This document shows positions 8,076 through 16,220 of a stretch of 64,000 nucleotides of DNA, in pieces. Positions within the stretch are counted from its first letter, which is position 1, and every line of letters begins with the position of its first letter. The translations under genes were made by a program, and so were the position numbers. The notes beneath the pieces are model-generated. The model did not search any database. It saw only the letters and a list, made by a program, of their open reading frames with translations, and was not told where the DNA came from. The stretch is from Streptomyces sp. DH5 (GTDB lineage Bacteria; Actinomycetota; Actinomycetes; Streptomycetales; Streptomycetaceae), in assembly GCF_020873915.1 (NCBI RefSeq), contig NZ_JAHWGP010000003.1, positions 310,001 to 374,000 of the forward strand, in the 5' to 3' direction.

Positions 8076-8696
8076 TCAGGTGTCGGACACCCCCTGGGAG
8101 CCCGGCTTCTCAGCGGCCTCGGCCGCCTTCGCCGCCGCCTTCGGCTCCTGCTTGCGCGCCCGCACCTTCGCCAGTGACTCCGGGCCGGTGACGCCGGCGA
8201 CGGAGCGGAAGGACTTCTCCTCGCCGCAGGCGCCCGCGGCCTCGCGCCGGCCGGCGGGCCGGACCCCGAGCTGCTTGCCCGGCAGCGCGAGGAAGACCTG
8301 CGCCTTCTGCTTGCCGAAGCCGGGCAGGTCCTTCAGCCGCTTCAGCAGTTCCCCGCCGTCGCCGACGTCCCGCCACACGGCCTCGGCGTCACCGTCGTAG
8401 TGCTCGACGAGGTACCGGCACGGCTGCTGGACGCGGCACGCCGTCGAGCCCGGGCAGCGGTGCACGGCCGGCTTGTCGGAGAGCACCGCCGCGAACGCCT
8501 CCGGGCCGTACGCGGCGATCTCGTGCGCGTCCAGGTCGTCCGCGCCGAGCCACCGGGCGATCGCCGCCGGACCCTTGGACGCCCACTCCACGGGGATCTG
8601 CCGGTCCAGCGGCATCCCGGTCGGCGCGGCGAGCGGGCTGCGGCCCGGCAGCCGGTCGGCCCCGGGGTCCCGGGCGAGGTGGAGAGTGACGGCCAT
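8076..8696 (-). CDS. HhH-GPD-type base-excision repair protein, probably degenerate
   Basis: 206 residues, full family length, with the helix-hairpin-helix region LPGFGKQKAQVFLAL still clear. Against remembered Streptomyces orthologues many invariant positions have changed radically: GMLLDQQVPMEWAF is now GMPLDRQIPVEWAS, HRYPGS is HRCPGS, LALLGK is LALPGK and GWREAAGAYG is GRREAAGACG. Several prolines fall inside helices. Nearly all changes are T-to-C or A-to-G. The frame is intact, so this looks like a recently inactivated or hypermutated gene rather than an old pseudogene. The orthologue comparison is from memory. ATG 8696 gives the usual MAVTLHLARDP start. Confidence 0.75.
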   Translation of the reverse strand: MAVTLHLARDPGADRLPGRSPLAAPTGMPLDRQIPVEWASKGPAAIARWLGADDLDAHEIAAYGPEAFAAVLSDKPAVHRCPGSTACRVQQPCRYLVEHYDGDAEAVWRDVGDGGELLKRLKDLPGFGKQKAQVFLALPGKQLGVRPAGRREAAGACGEEKSFRSVAGVTGPESLAKVRARKQEPKAAAKAAEAAEKPGSQGVSDT

Positions 8697-8721
8697 GCCT
8701 CCGGTCCTCGCGCCTCGCGGC

Positions 8722-9444
8722 TCAGCTCGCGCGCCAGTACCCCAGCGCCTGCATCCGGTGCTTGGGCACCCCCAGCTCCTTGCGCAGGAACGCGGAGAGG
8801 GTGCGGGTCGTGGCGGTGTCGCAGGCGACCCAGACGTACGGGTCGGGCCCGGCCCGCAGGAGTGCGGGCAGCTCGACCCGTACGCGCTCGACCAGTGCCG
8901 CGCCCGCGTCCCGGCGGGGGACCTCGCGCACCTCGTGCCGAACGGGGTCGGCGAGACAGGGCAGCCCGTCGAGCGTGCCCTCGAACCAGATGGTCGCCGG
9001 GGCGTCGCCCAGCGCGCCGAGCAGGGAGTTGATGGCCGGGAGAGAGGCCGGGTCGCCCACGACGAAGACGTGGGAGGGGGTGGGGGAGGGGTGTTCGAAC
9101 CCCGTGCCCTGCACGGTCGCCTCGATGGTGTCACCGGGCTGCGCCGTTCGGGCCCAGTCGCTGGCGCACCCCTCGTGCAGCGCGAACTCCAGGGTGAAGG
9201 TGCCGGCCGCCGGATCCGGGTCGACCAGCGTGTACGCGCGCTGGTGCGGCTTGCCCGCGTTGTCGAACCACAGCCGTACCCACATCGTCGGGTGGACGCC
9301 GGCCGCCGCCAGCAGCCCGCCGTCGGTGAAGCGCACCCGCCGGTAGTCGGCGGTGACGTCCTCGCTCCCCGTCACGGTGAACGTGAAGTCCTTCGCGCGC
9401 AGCAGTTTGAGGACCGCGCCCTCCCAACCCCGCCCCTGCCCCAT
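8722..9444 (-). CDS. Siderophore-interacting protein (FAD ferric-siderophore reductase)
   Basis: A 240-residue ViuB/YqjH-type flavoprotein that reduces Fe(III)-siderophores in the cytosol to release iron. It has the FAD-binding motif RAYTLVDPD, the family-typical DYRRVRFTDGGLLAAAGVHPTMWVRLWF, and the C-terminal NAD(P)H-side region (YVWVACDTATTRTLSAFLRKELG). An in-frame GTG lies at 9477, but ATG 9444 has a better GGTGAGGG ribosome site. An iron box lies 40 bp upstream, so iron repression is expected. Confidence 0.93.
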   Translation of the reverse strand: MGQGRGWEGAVLKLLRAKDFTFTVTGSEDVTADYRRVRFTDGGLLAAAGVHPTMWVRLWFDNAGKPHQRAYTLVDPDPAAGTFTLEFALHEGCASDWARTAQPGDTIEATVQGTGFEHPSPTPSHVFVVGDPASLPAINSLLGALGDAPATIWFEGTLDGLPCLADPVRHEVREVPRRDAGAALVERVRVELPALLRAGPDPYVWVACDTATTRTLSAFLRKELGVPKHRMQALGYWRAS

Positions 9445-9483
9445 CGAGCCCTCACCCTTCGCGTACGATTCCGCCACGATTAC

Positions 9484-9502
9484 TTAGGGGAGCCTAACCT
9501 AA
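9484..9502. promoter_or_regulatory. Iron box (DmdR1/IdeR operator)
   Basis: TTAGGGGAGCCTAACCTAA; read on the minus strand it is TTAGGTTAGGCTCCCCTAA, one mismatch from the 19-bp Streptomyces iron-box consensus TTAGGTTAGGCTCACCTAA as I know it. It lies between the divergent reductase and acylase starts, 40 bp from one and 18 bp from the other, so one repressor dimer pair could shut both promoters. Confidence 0.9.
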
Positions 9503-9519
9503 AGGGAAATGAGGGCACA

Positions 9520-11625
9520 GTGACCGGCGAGATATTTCGCGATCCCTGGGGCATCCCGCATCTGCGCGCGGACGGCGCGATCGGACTCGCCCGTCTCCAG
9601 GGCCGGGTCACCGCCCGCGACCGGGCCTGGCAGGTCGAGGTCGAACGCCACCGCGCCCAGGGCACCTCGGCCGCCTTCCTCGGCCCGGAGGCGCTCCCCT
9701 GGGACCGCTTCGCCCGCCGCGCCCGCCTGACCGACACCGCCCGCCGCTGCTTCACCGCGCTGGAGCGGGAGGACCCCGAGACGGCGGAGTGGGTCCGGGC
9801 GTACGTGACGGGGGTCAACGAGGCCCTGGAGTCCGCCGGCACCGCGACCGCCCCCGAGTTCGGGCGGGCCGGGATCTCCCCCGGCCGCTGGGAACCCTGG
9901 ACGCCCCTCGCGGTCTGGCTCGGCGCGCACATCCTCTTCGCCGGGTTCCCCGCCAAGCTGTGGCGGGAGCACATCACCACCCGGCTCGGGGCCGGCGCCG
10001 TGGGCCTGTTCGCCGCCGACGGGCCCGGAACCTCCGGCAGCAACGGCTGGCTGGTCGCCGGCGAACGCACGGTGACCGGTCACGCGGTGATCGCCGGGGA
10101 CCCGCACCGGTTCATCGAGGACCCGGGCGTGTACCAGCAGATCCGTCTCAGCTGCCCGGAGTTCGACGTCGTCGGCCTTGCCGTGCCCGGCGTCCCCGGC
10201 ATCGCCCACTTCGGCCACACCGGCACCGTCGCCTGGGCCATCACCAACGCCATGGCCGACTACCAGGACCTCTACCGCGAGCGGCTGCGGCGCACCGGAG
10301 CCGGCGTGGAGGCGCTCGGCCCGGACGGCACCTGGCGGCGGGCCGCCCGGCACACGGAGACCATCGAGGTGGCGGGTGAGGAACCCGTCGAGGTGGAGGT
10401 CGTCGAGACCGACCGCGGCCCCGTCGTCATCGGCGGCCCCGAGGGCCTCGACGACGGCGTCACCGAGCCCGGCGGACCCCCGCTCGCCGTCGCCCTGCGC
10501 TACCCGCCCCGCGTCACCGCCGACCTGGGCTTCGGCGCCCTGCTGCCCCTGCTGCGGGCCCGCCGGGTCGCCGACGTGGACCGGGCCGCCGACCGCTGGG
10601 CCGAGCCGGTCAACGTGATCATGGCCGCCGACACCGACGGCGCCACCCTGCACCGGGTGGCCGGCCGCGTCCCGGTCCGCGCCGGGGCCAACCGGACCCG
10701 GATCGTCCCCGCGTGGGAGCCGGAGTACGCCTGGCAGGGATGGCACGAGCCCCCGCGCGACGGCCTGACCGACGGTGTCGCCGTCATGGCGAACCAGCGC
10801 GGCCCGTCCGCTCCCCTCGGCGTCGAGTTCGCGCCGCCGCACCGCGCGGAGCGCATCGGCACCCTGCTGGGCCGGCGGTCCCGCTGGTCCGCCGCCGACA
10901 TGGCCGCGATCCACACGGACACCCACCTCGCCTCCGCCGCCCCCCTCCTGGACCACCTCGCCGCGCTCGGCGCCGAGGGCCTCACCGGGCCCGCCGCCGC
11001 GCTGCGCGACCGCCTGCTGCACTGGGACCGCCACATGGACGCGGACAGTGCCGACGCGGCCGCCTTCGCGGCGGTGCGCACCGCGCTCGTACGCCGCCTC
11101 GCCGCCCACCCCGCCCTCGCGGCGGCGGCCACGCCACCCCCGTACCCCGAGGTCTTCCGCCCCTGGCTCGCACTGCTCCCCCGGGTGGGGTACGCCCTCG
11201 AACACCTGCTCGTGGCCGAGGACCTGTTCGGCATCGACCGCCCGGCGGCCGTCCGCGCGGCGCTGGAGGAGGTCGCCGCCGAGCCGCCCGCCGGGACCTG
11301 GGGCGACACCCACCGCCTCGCCCCCTGGCGGGCCCTGCCGCCGTCGGGGACGCCGGACGACGAACCCGGCCTCTCCGGCGACCACGACTGCGTGCTGTGC
11401 ACGTCACCGGTGCCAGGTCTCACCGACCTCGCCGCGCGCGGTCCCGCCGCCCGCTACGTCTGGGACCTGGCCCGCCGCGAGGACAGCCGCTGGGTGGTGC
11501 CGCACGGCGCCAGTGGCGTGCCCGGCTCACCCCACCACCGCGACCAGCAGCCCCTGTGGCTCGCCGGCGACCTGGCCCCGGTCCTCACCGACTGGGCGCA
11601 GCTGACGAAGGAGACCGATGTCTGA
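9520..11625 (+). CDS. Penicillin-acylase-family Ntn hydrolase (peptidase S45), iron-regulated
   Basis: 701 residues. S45 enzymes are made as one chain that cleaves itself to expose a catalytic N-terminal Ser and then hydrolyse amides. The start RDPWGIPHLRADGAIGLARLQG is the classic S45 opening. The self-cleavage site GTSG|SNGWLVAG puts the nucleophile at Ser174, making an alpha chain of about 173 and a beta chain of about 528 residues. No signal peptide is evident, so it is probably cytosolic, unlike most penicillin acylases. GTG 9520 lies 18 bp past the iron box, and the stop overlaps the downstream acyltransferase. Context argues for a siderophore amide rather than penicillin as substrate (inference). 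Confidence 0.92.
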   Translation: MTGEIFRDPWGIPHLRADGAIGLARLQGRVTARDRAWQVEVERHRAQGTSAAFLGPEALPWDRFARRARLTDTARRCFTALEREDPETAEWVRAYVTGVNEALESAGTATAPEFGRAGISPGRWEPWTPLAVWLGAHILFAGFPAKLWREHITTRLGAGAVGLFAADGPGTSGSNGWLVAGERTVTGHAVIAGDPHRFIEDPGVYQQIRLSCPEFDVVGLAVPGVPGIAHFGHTGTVAWAITNAMADYQDLYRERLRRTGAGVEALGPDGTWRRAARHTETIEVAGEEPVEVEVVETDRGPVVIGGPEGLDDGVTEPGGPPLAVALRYPPRVTADLGFGALLPLLRARRVADVDRAADRWAEPVNVIMAADTDGATLHRVAGRVPVRAGANRTRIVPAWEPEYAWQGWHEPPRDGLTDGVAVMANQRGPSAPLGVEFAPPHRAERIGTLLGRRSRWSAADMAAIHTDTHLASAAPLLDHLAALGAEGLTGPAAALRDRLLHWDRHMDADSADAAAFAAVRTALVRRLAAHPALAAAATPPPYPEVFRPWLALLPRVGYALEHLLVAEDLFGIDRPAAVRAALEEVAAEPPAGTWGDTHRLAPWRALPPSGTPDDEPGLSGDHDCVLCTSPVPGLTDLAARGPAARYVWDLARREDSRWVVPHGASGVPGSPHHRDQQPLWLAGDLAPVLTDWAQLTKETDV

Positions 11626-12226
11626 CCCGTACGCCTCCCGCACGGCCGTCCACGAGCAGGAGGTCGACGGTTTCGGCACCGTGCGCGTCCTGCCGCTGGA
11701 CCCGGCCGCCGACGCGCCCCTGCTGCACCGCTGGGTGAGCGAGGAACGCGCCGCCTTCTGGGGCATGAACGGCCTGACCGAGCAGCGGGTGGCCGAGATC
11801 TACGCCCACATGGACACCCTCGACACCCACCACGCGTACCTGCTCCTCAAGGACGGCACCCCGGCCGCGCTGCTCCAGACGTACGACCCGGACGCCGACC
11901 GCGTCGGCGCCTGCTACCCCGTCGAACCCGGCGACGTCGGCATCCACCTGCTCCTCGCCCCCGCCGCTGCCGGCGAGGCCCGGTCCGGCTGGACCGGCGG
12001 GCTGGCAGCCGCCATCGTCACGTACGTGATGCGGGTGCTGGACCGCCGGCGGGTGGTGGTCGACCCGGACGTCGCCAACGGGAAGGCGATCGCGCGCTTC
12101 GCGCGGCAGGGGTTCACCACCGGACCCGTGGTCGTCCTGCCGGAGGTCGACCTGCCGGACGTGTACCTCCCGGAGAAGCGGGCGCAGCTCGCCTTCCTCA
12201 CCCGCGAGGTAGCGTTCGGCGGGTGA
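11618..12226 (+). CDS. Siderophore-type GNAT acyltransferase (AlcB/RhbD/DesC-like)
   Basis: 202 residues. It matches the acetyltransferase family that acylates N-hydroxylated diamines during hydroxamate siderophore synthesis: HRWVSEERAAFWGMNGLT, LLQTYDPDADRVGACYPVEPGDVGIHLLLAP, and a late VVDPDVANGKAIARFARQGF acetyl-CoA segment. ATG 11618 overlaps the acylase stop by 8 bp with GGAG upstream, so it is co-translated. No hydroxylase, decarboxylase or NIS synthetase lies nearby, so this is not a whole siderophore cluster. Confidence 0.88.
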   Translation: MSDPYASRTAVHEQEVDGFGTVRVLPLDPAADAPLLHRWVSEERAAFWGMNGLTEQRVAEIYAHMDTLDTHHAYLLLKDGTPAALLQTYDPDADRVGACYPVEPGDVGIHLLLAPAAAGEARSGWTGGLAAAIVTYVMRVLDRRRVVVDPDVANGKAIARFARQGFTTGPVVVLPEVDLPDVYLPEKRAQLAFLTREVAFGG

Positions 12227-12245
12227 CCCCCGACGAGCTCGTCGC

Positions 12246-12285
12246 CCTCCCCCATAGCCCTTAAGGGGCATGGGAGGTGCCCCCA
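12246..12285. repeat. Imperfect palindromic insert of about 40 bp in the cupin 5' end
   Basis: The sequence folds as CTCCC..CAT.GCCC-TTAA-GGGGC-ATGGGAG and ends GGTGCCCCCAT. It interrupts what would otherwise read GTG-ACC-CCC-GAC-GAG-CTC-GTC-GCC (MTPDELVA) joined to GLEPLPREGG, the normal DUF985 start, and shifts the frame. GGGAGGTGCCCCC is a motif I associate with small repeated elements in Streptomyces genomes. I found no second copy in this window. Confidence 0.55.
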
Positions 12286-12737
12286 TCGGTCTGGAGCCGC
12301 TGCCCCGCGAGGGCGGCCGGTTCCGGCAGACCTGGGCCGGGCCGCCGCGCCCGGACGGCCGGCCCGAGGGCACCGCCATCGTCGCCCTGCTCACCGACGC
12401 CCCCGGCGACTTCTCCGCCCTGCACCGCCTGCCCGCCGACGAGATCTGGCACCACTACCTGGGCGACCCGCTCCGACTGCTCCTCCTCGCCCCCGACGGC
12501 ACCTCCCGCACCCCCGTCCTCGGCCCGGACGTCCTCGGCGGCCAGCACGTCCAGCTCACCGTGCCCGCCGGCACCTGGATGGGCGCACGGGTCACCGCGG
12601 GCGGCGCCTGGACGCTCTTCGGCTGCACGATGGCGCCCGGCTTCACCTACGAGGGCTACGAGCACGGCGAGGCAGGGCACCTGACGGCGCGACACCCCGA
12701 ACGGGCGGCGCTCATCAGGGAACTGTGCCGCCCGTGA
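12270..12737 (+). CDS. DUF985 cupin-family protein with altered N-terminus
   Basis: A 155-residue cupin-like beta-barrel: GLEPLPREGGRFRQTW, the cupin core SALHRLPADEIWHHYLGDPLRLLLL, and GTWMGARVTAGGAWTLFGCTMAPGFTYEGYEHG. The ancestral start seems to be GTG 12223 (MTPDELVA...), which now runs into TAA at 12262 because of the 40-bp insert. Translation could restart at ATG 12270, inside the insert, giving MGGAPIGLEPL. The ribosome site there is poor, so expression may be reduced or may depend on upstream translation. Function unknown. Confidence 0.75.
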   Translation: MGGAPIGLEPLPREGGRFRQTWAGPPRPDGRPEGTAIVALLTDAPGDFSALHRLPADEIWHHYLGDPLRLLLLAPDGTSRTPVLGPDVLGGQHVQLTVPAGTWMGARVTAGGAWTLFGCTMAPGFTYEGYEHGEAGHLTARHPERAALIRELCRP

Positions 12738-13501
12738 GCCGGCCGGGTCTCCTCGACGGCCAGGCCGCCCTGATCACCGGCGCGGGCGGCGGCATCGGCC
12801 GGGGCATCGCACGGCGGTTCGCCGAGGAGGGCGCGGCCGTCGCCCTGCACTGCCGGACCGCGTGCGACTCCGCGCAGGACACCGCCGACCGCATCCGGAA
12901 GTCGGGCGGCGCCGCCGTCGTCCTGCGGGGCGACCTCACCGACGAGGACGCCTGCCACCGCGTGGTGACCGAGGCGGCCGAACGGTTCGGCGGACGGCTG
13001 ACCGCGCTGGTCAACAACGCCGGCGTCCAGCCCGTGCGGGAACTTGCCGGGATGACGGCCGCCGAGTGGCGCGCGGTCGTGGACACCAACCTCACCAGTG
13101 TCTTCGCCTGCACCCGGGCCGCGGCGGAGCTGATGCGGGACACCGGCGGCACCGTCACCCACATCGCCTCGGTCGAGGCCCACCACCCGCCCCCCGGCCA
13201 CGCCCACTACGGCGCCTCCAAGGCGGCGGTGGTGGCGCACGCCCGCGCGGCAGCCCAGGAGTACGGCCCGTGGGGCGTCCGGGTCAACACCGTCTCGCCC
13301 GGCCTGATCGACCGGGAGGGCCTGGCCGACGCCTGGCCGGAGGGCGTACGCCGGTGGCGCGAGGCGTCCGCCGTGGGCCGGATCGGCCGCCCGGAGGACA
13401 TCGGCGACGCCTGCGTGTTCCTGGCCTCCCGGCTCGCCTCCTGGATCACCGGCCACGACCTGGTGGTGGACGGGGGAGTCACCGCCCGGCCCACCTGGTG
13501 A
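12725..13501 (+). CDS. Short-chain dehydrogenase/reductase
   Basis: 258 residues, classical SDR: cofactor motif TGAGGGIGRG, NNAG (VNNAGVQ), Ser of the catalytic triad in HIASVEA, and YxxxK in HYGASKAAVV; the C-terminus (GHDLVVDGGVTARP) is typical of FabG-like members. It should use NAD(P)H on an unknown carbonyl or alcohol. Starts at GTG 12725 or GTG 12734; the latter overlaps the cupin stop as GTGA. It is last in the iron-box-led gene string. Confidence 0.9.
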   Translation: MPPVSRPGLLDGQAALITGAGGGIGRGIARRFAEEGAAVALHCRTACDSAQDTADRIRKSGGAAVVLRGDLTDEDACHRVVTEAAERFGGRLTALVNNAGVQPVRELAGMTAAEWRAVVDTNLTSVFACTRAAAELMRDTGGTVTHIASVEAHHPPPGHAHYGASKAAVVAHARAAAQEYGPWGVRVNTVSPGLIDREGLADAWPEGVRRWREASAVGRIGRPEDIGDACVFLASRLASWITGHDLVVDGGVTARPTW

Positions 13502-13562
13502 GCACTCCGGGCCTCCCGTCCGTACCTACCGTGACGCAGGACGGCCGGGAGGCGGGTACGAC

Positions 13563-15509
13563 GTGGAACGACGGCGCACTGGGGCGGCGGGCGCCGCCGG
13601 GTGGGGCAGGGGTCCCGGCGGCCGCGGAAGCCGGCGGCTCGCGGGACTGGCGCTGCTGGGCACCGTGCTGGTGCTGCTCGTCCTCGGCAGCGCCGCCCCG
13701 GCGAGCGCCCACGCGGCCCTCCGCTCCAGCGACCCCGGGGCCGGAAGCGTCGTCGGGACCGCGCCCCGGCACATCACCCTCACCTTCACCGAGTCCGTCG
13801 GACTGCTCGACGACTCCTTCCGCGTCTACAGCCCCGACAACCACCGCGTCGAGCTGGGCGAACCGCAGCACGCGGACGGCGCCTCCGACACCGCCCGCGC
13901 CGCACTGCCCGCCGGACTCGCCGACGGCACCTACACGGTGGCCTGGCGGGTGGTCTCCGCCGACAGCCATCCCGTCTCCGGCGCCTTCACCTTCTCCCTC
14001 GGCGCACCCTCACCGACCCCGCCCCCCGCCCCCGCGGACCACGCCGAACACCCGGTCACCAAGAGCCTCTACGACACCGGCCGCTTCCTCGCCTACATCG
14101 CCGCCGCCCTGCTGATCGGCACGGCGGCGTTCACCGCCCTGTGCCGGCCGCCCGACACGGCCCCGCTGCGGCTGCCGCTGCTCACCGGCTGGTGGACCCT
14201 CCTGATCGCCACGTCCGTCCTGCTCGTGCTGCGCGCCCCCTACGAGAACGGCACGTCCCCCACGACCGCCCTCGACCTCCGGGCGTTCACCGGCACCCTC
14301 ACCGGCCGCCCGGGACTCGCCCTGCTGACCCGGCTGGCCCTGCTCCTGCTGACGGCGGCGGTCCTGCTCCCGCTCGCCCGGCGCGGCGGCCCCCGGGCGC
14401 GCCTGGCGACCGGCGTCACCGTCTCCGTCGCCCTCGCCCTCACCTGGGCCGCCGCCGAACACGCCTCCGCGGGCATCCAGGTCCCGGCGGCGATGACGTC
14501 GTCCGTCCTCCACCTGCTGGCGACCGCCTGCTGGCTCGGCGGTCTCGCGGCCCTGCTCCTCACCCTGTACCGCGCCAAGACCCCGCCCCCGCCGGACACG
14601 GTCGCCCGCTTCTCCCGCCTGGCCTTCCTCTCGGTGACCGTCCTGGTCGTCACCGGCCTCTACCAGTCCTGGCGGGGCCTCGGTTCCTGGCCGGCGCTCA
14701 CCGGGTCGGCGTACGGCCGCACCCTGACCGCCAAGCTCGCGGCGGCCGTCTTCCTGCTGGCGGCGGCGGGCCTCTCCCGCCGCTGGACGACCCTCCTGGT
14801 GACGAGGGCGTCGGTGCCGGTGGACGCCCGGGTGCCGGAGCTGGTGGCAGCGCCTGGTGGGGCGGGGCCCGAGGGGCCGGTGGGGGCGTCGGGTGGGGCG
14901 GGGTTCGAGGGGCCGGTGGGGGCGTCGGGTGGGACGGGGGCAGAAGGGCCGGTGCGGGAGCCGGTGCGGGACGAACCGGACGCGCCCGGCACACCCCCGC
15001 CGCCGACCGCCCACCACTACCGCCGCGCCCTGCGCCGTTCCGTCCTGGCCGAGGTGATGGTGGCCGTCGTCGTCCTGCTGATCACCACCGTGCTGACCGG
15101 CACCCTCCCCGCCCGCGCGGAGGCCGAGGCCGCCGAGGCGCCCCGCCCGCAGGTGGCCGGGCTGCCCGGGGCGGAGGCGTTCACCATCCCCTACGACGTC
15201 GGCACACCCGAGGGCCGTGGCACGGTGCAGATCCAGATGGACCCGGGCCGGGTGGGCGAGAACGGCCTCCAGGCCGTGGTCTTCGGCCCGCGCGACGCCC
15301 TCACCTTCGTCCCGGAACTGCGCATCTCCTTCAGCCTCGCCGCCAAGGACATCGGACCCATCGACGCCGGGGTCACCGACCGCGGCGGCTACTGGGCCAC
15401 CAGCGACCTCACCCTCCCCCTCGAAGGCACCTGGACGATGCGACTGACGATCCGCGTCTCCGACCTGGACCAGGTCACGGAGACCCGCCAGGTGGAGATC
15501 ACCCGCTGA
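13563..15509 (+). CDS. CopC-CopD fusion copper-handling membrane protein
   Basis: 648 residues. A signal peptide ends ASA|HAAL, leaving the N-terminal His used for copper by CopC. The CopC domain (ITLTFTESVGLLDDSFRVYSPDN to VAWRVVSADSHPVSGAFTFS) is followed by a CopD-type multi-pass region (from YDTGRFLAYIAAALLIG, about 8 TM segments), a Gly/Pro-rich insert with three 12-residue repeats, a further TM and a C-terminal YtkA-like beta domain. It probably binds and moves copper across the membrane. The GTG start is chosen at the head of the basic signal peptide. Confidence 0.88.
   Translation: MERRRTGAAGAAGWGRGPGGRGSRRLAGLALLGTVLVLLVLGSAAPASAHAALRSSDPGAGSVVGTAPRHITLTFTESVGLLDDSFRVYSPDNHRVELGEPQHADGASDTARAALPAGLADGTYTVAWRVVSADSHPVSGAFTFSLGAPSPTPPPAPADHAEHPVTKSLYDTGRFLAYIAAALLIGTAAFTALCRPPDTAPLRLPLLTGWWTLLIATSVLLVLRAPYENGTSPTTALDLRAFTGTLTGRPGLALLTRLALLLLTAAVLLPLARRGGPRARLATGVTVSVALALTWAAAEHASAGIQVPAAMTSSVLHLLATACWLGGLAALLLTLYRAKTPPPPDTVARFSRLAFLSVTVLVVTGLYQSWRGLGSWPALTGSAYGRTLTAKLAAAVFLLAAAGLSRRWTTLLVTRASVPVDARVPELVAAPGGAGPEGPVGASGGAGFEGPVGASGGTGAEGPVREPVRDEPDAPGTPPPPTAHHYRRALRRSVLAEVMVAVVVLLITTVLTGTLPARAEAEAAEAPRPQVAGLPGAEAFTIPYDVGTPEGRGTVQIQMDPGRVGENGLQAVVFGPRDALTFVPELRISFSLAAKDIGPIDAGVTDRGGYWATSDLTLPLEGTWTMRLTIRVSDLDQVTETRQVEITR
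14856..14954 (+). repeat. 36-bp tandem repeat inside the CopCD gene
   Basis: Two full copies and one three-quarter copy of a 36-bp unit encode GGAGPEGPVGAS, GGAGFEGPVGAS and GGTGAEGPV. The unit length keeps the frame. It falls in a linker between membrane segments and is probably variable between strains. Confidence 0.85.
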
Positions 15510-15636
15510 CCACCGCGCCGGGCCCGCGGTCGTGCGGGGCGTAAGAATTCCGTCATCCGCAGGCTGTTCCGCACGGGCGGCCGGGACCCGTTGAATGTCA
15601 ACCGCAACTGCTGACGCGCGGAGAGGCGAGTGACCC

Positions 15637-16206
15637 ATGGGACGGATGCGGAGCGCACTGTTGAGACCCTGGACGGCCGTGGTGCTGGTGATGGTGGTGA
15701 TCGCGGGAGCGTTCGGCCTGTACTGGTTCCAGCCGTGGAAGCTGTGGCAGGACGAGACGGTGCGGGAGGCGCTGCCCGAGGTCACGACGGCCGCCTCGAC
15801 GCCGCCCGCCGACCCGGCTGCCGGCGCGAGCGCCACCACGCCCCCGCCCGGCCCGACGACCCTGGCGAGCGGCGAGCTGATCAGCCACGAGCACCCGACG
15901 TCCGGGACGGTGCGGTTCGTGCGGCTGGCCGACGGCAGCCATGTGGTGCGCCTGGAAGGGCTCGACACCAGCAACGGCCCCGACCTGCACGTGTGGCTGA
16001 CCGACGCGCCGGTGAAGGAGGGCCGTGCCGGCTGGCACGTCTTCGACGACGGCGCGTACGTCAGCCTCGGCAAGCTCAAGGGCAACAAGGGCAGCCAGAA
16101 CTACACGGTCCCCGAGGACGTCGACCCGTCCCGCTTCACCAGCGTCAGCATCTGGTGCGACCGTTTCGACGTGTCCTTCGGAGCGGCGGAACTGGCCGCC
16201 GTCTGA
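15637..16206 (+). CDS. DM13-domain membrane-anchored protein
   Basis: 189 residues: a basic start, one membrane helix (WTAVVLVMVVIAGAFGLYWF), a Pro/Thr linker (about residues 50-75), then a DM13 domain with SGTVRFVRLADGSHVVRLEGLDTSNGPDLHVWLTD and YTVPEDVDPSRFTSVSIWCDRFDVSFGAAEL. The late Cys is the residue proposed for redox function in DM13 domains. GAGAGGCGAG precedes ATG 15637. Possibly linked to the CopCD gene upstream as an extracytoplasmic redox or metal protein (inference). Confidence 0.88.
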   Translation: MGRMRSALLRPWTAVVLVMVVIAGAFGLYWFQPWKLWQDETVREALPEVTTAASTPPADPAAGASATTPPPGPTTLASGELISHEHPTSGTVRFVRLADGSHVVRLEGLDTSNGPDLHVWLTDAPVKEGRAGWHVFDDGAYVSLGKLKGNKGSQNYTVPEDVDPSRFTSVSIWCDRFDVSFGAAELAAV

Positions 16207-16220
16207 CGGTCGCGGGCCCC

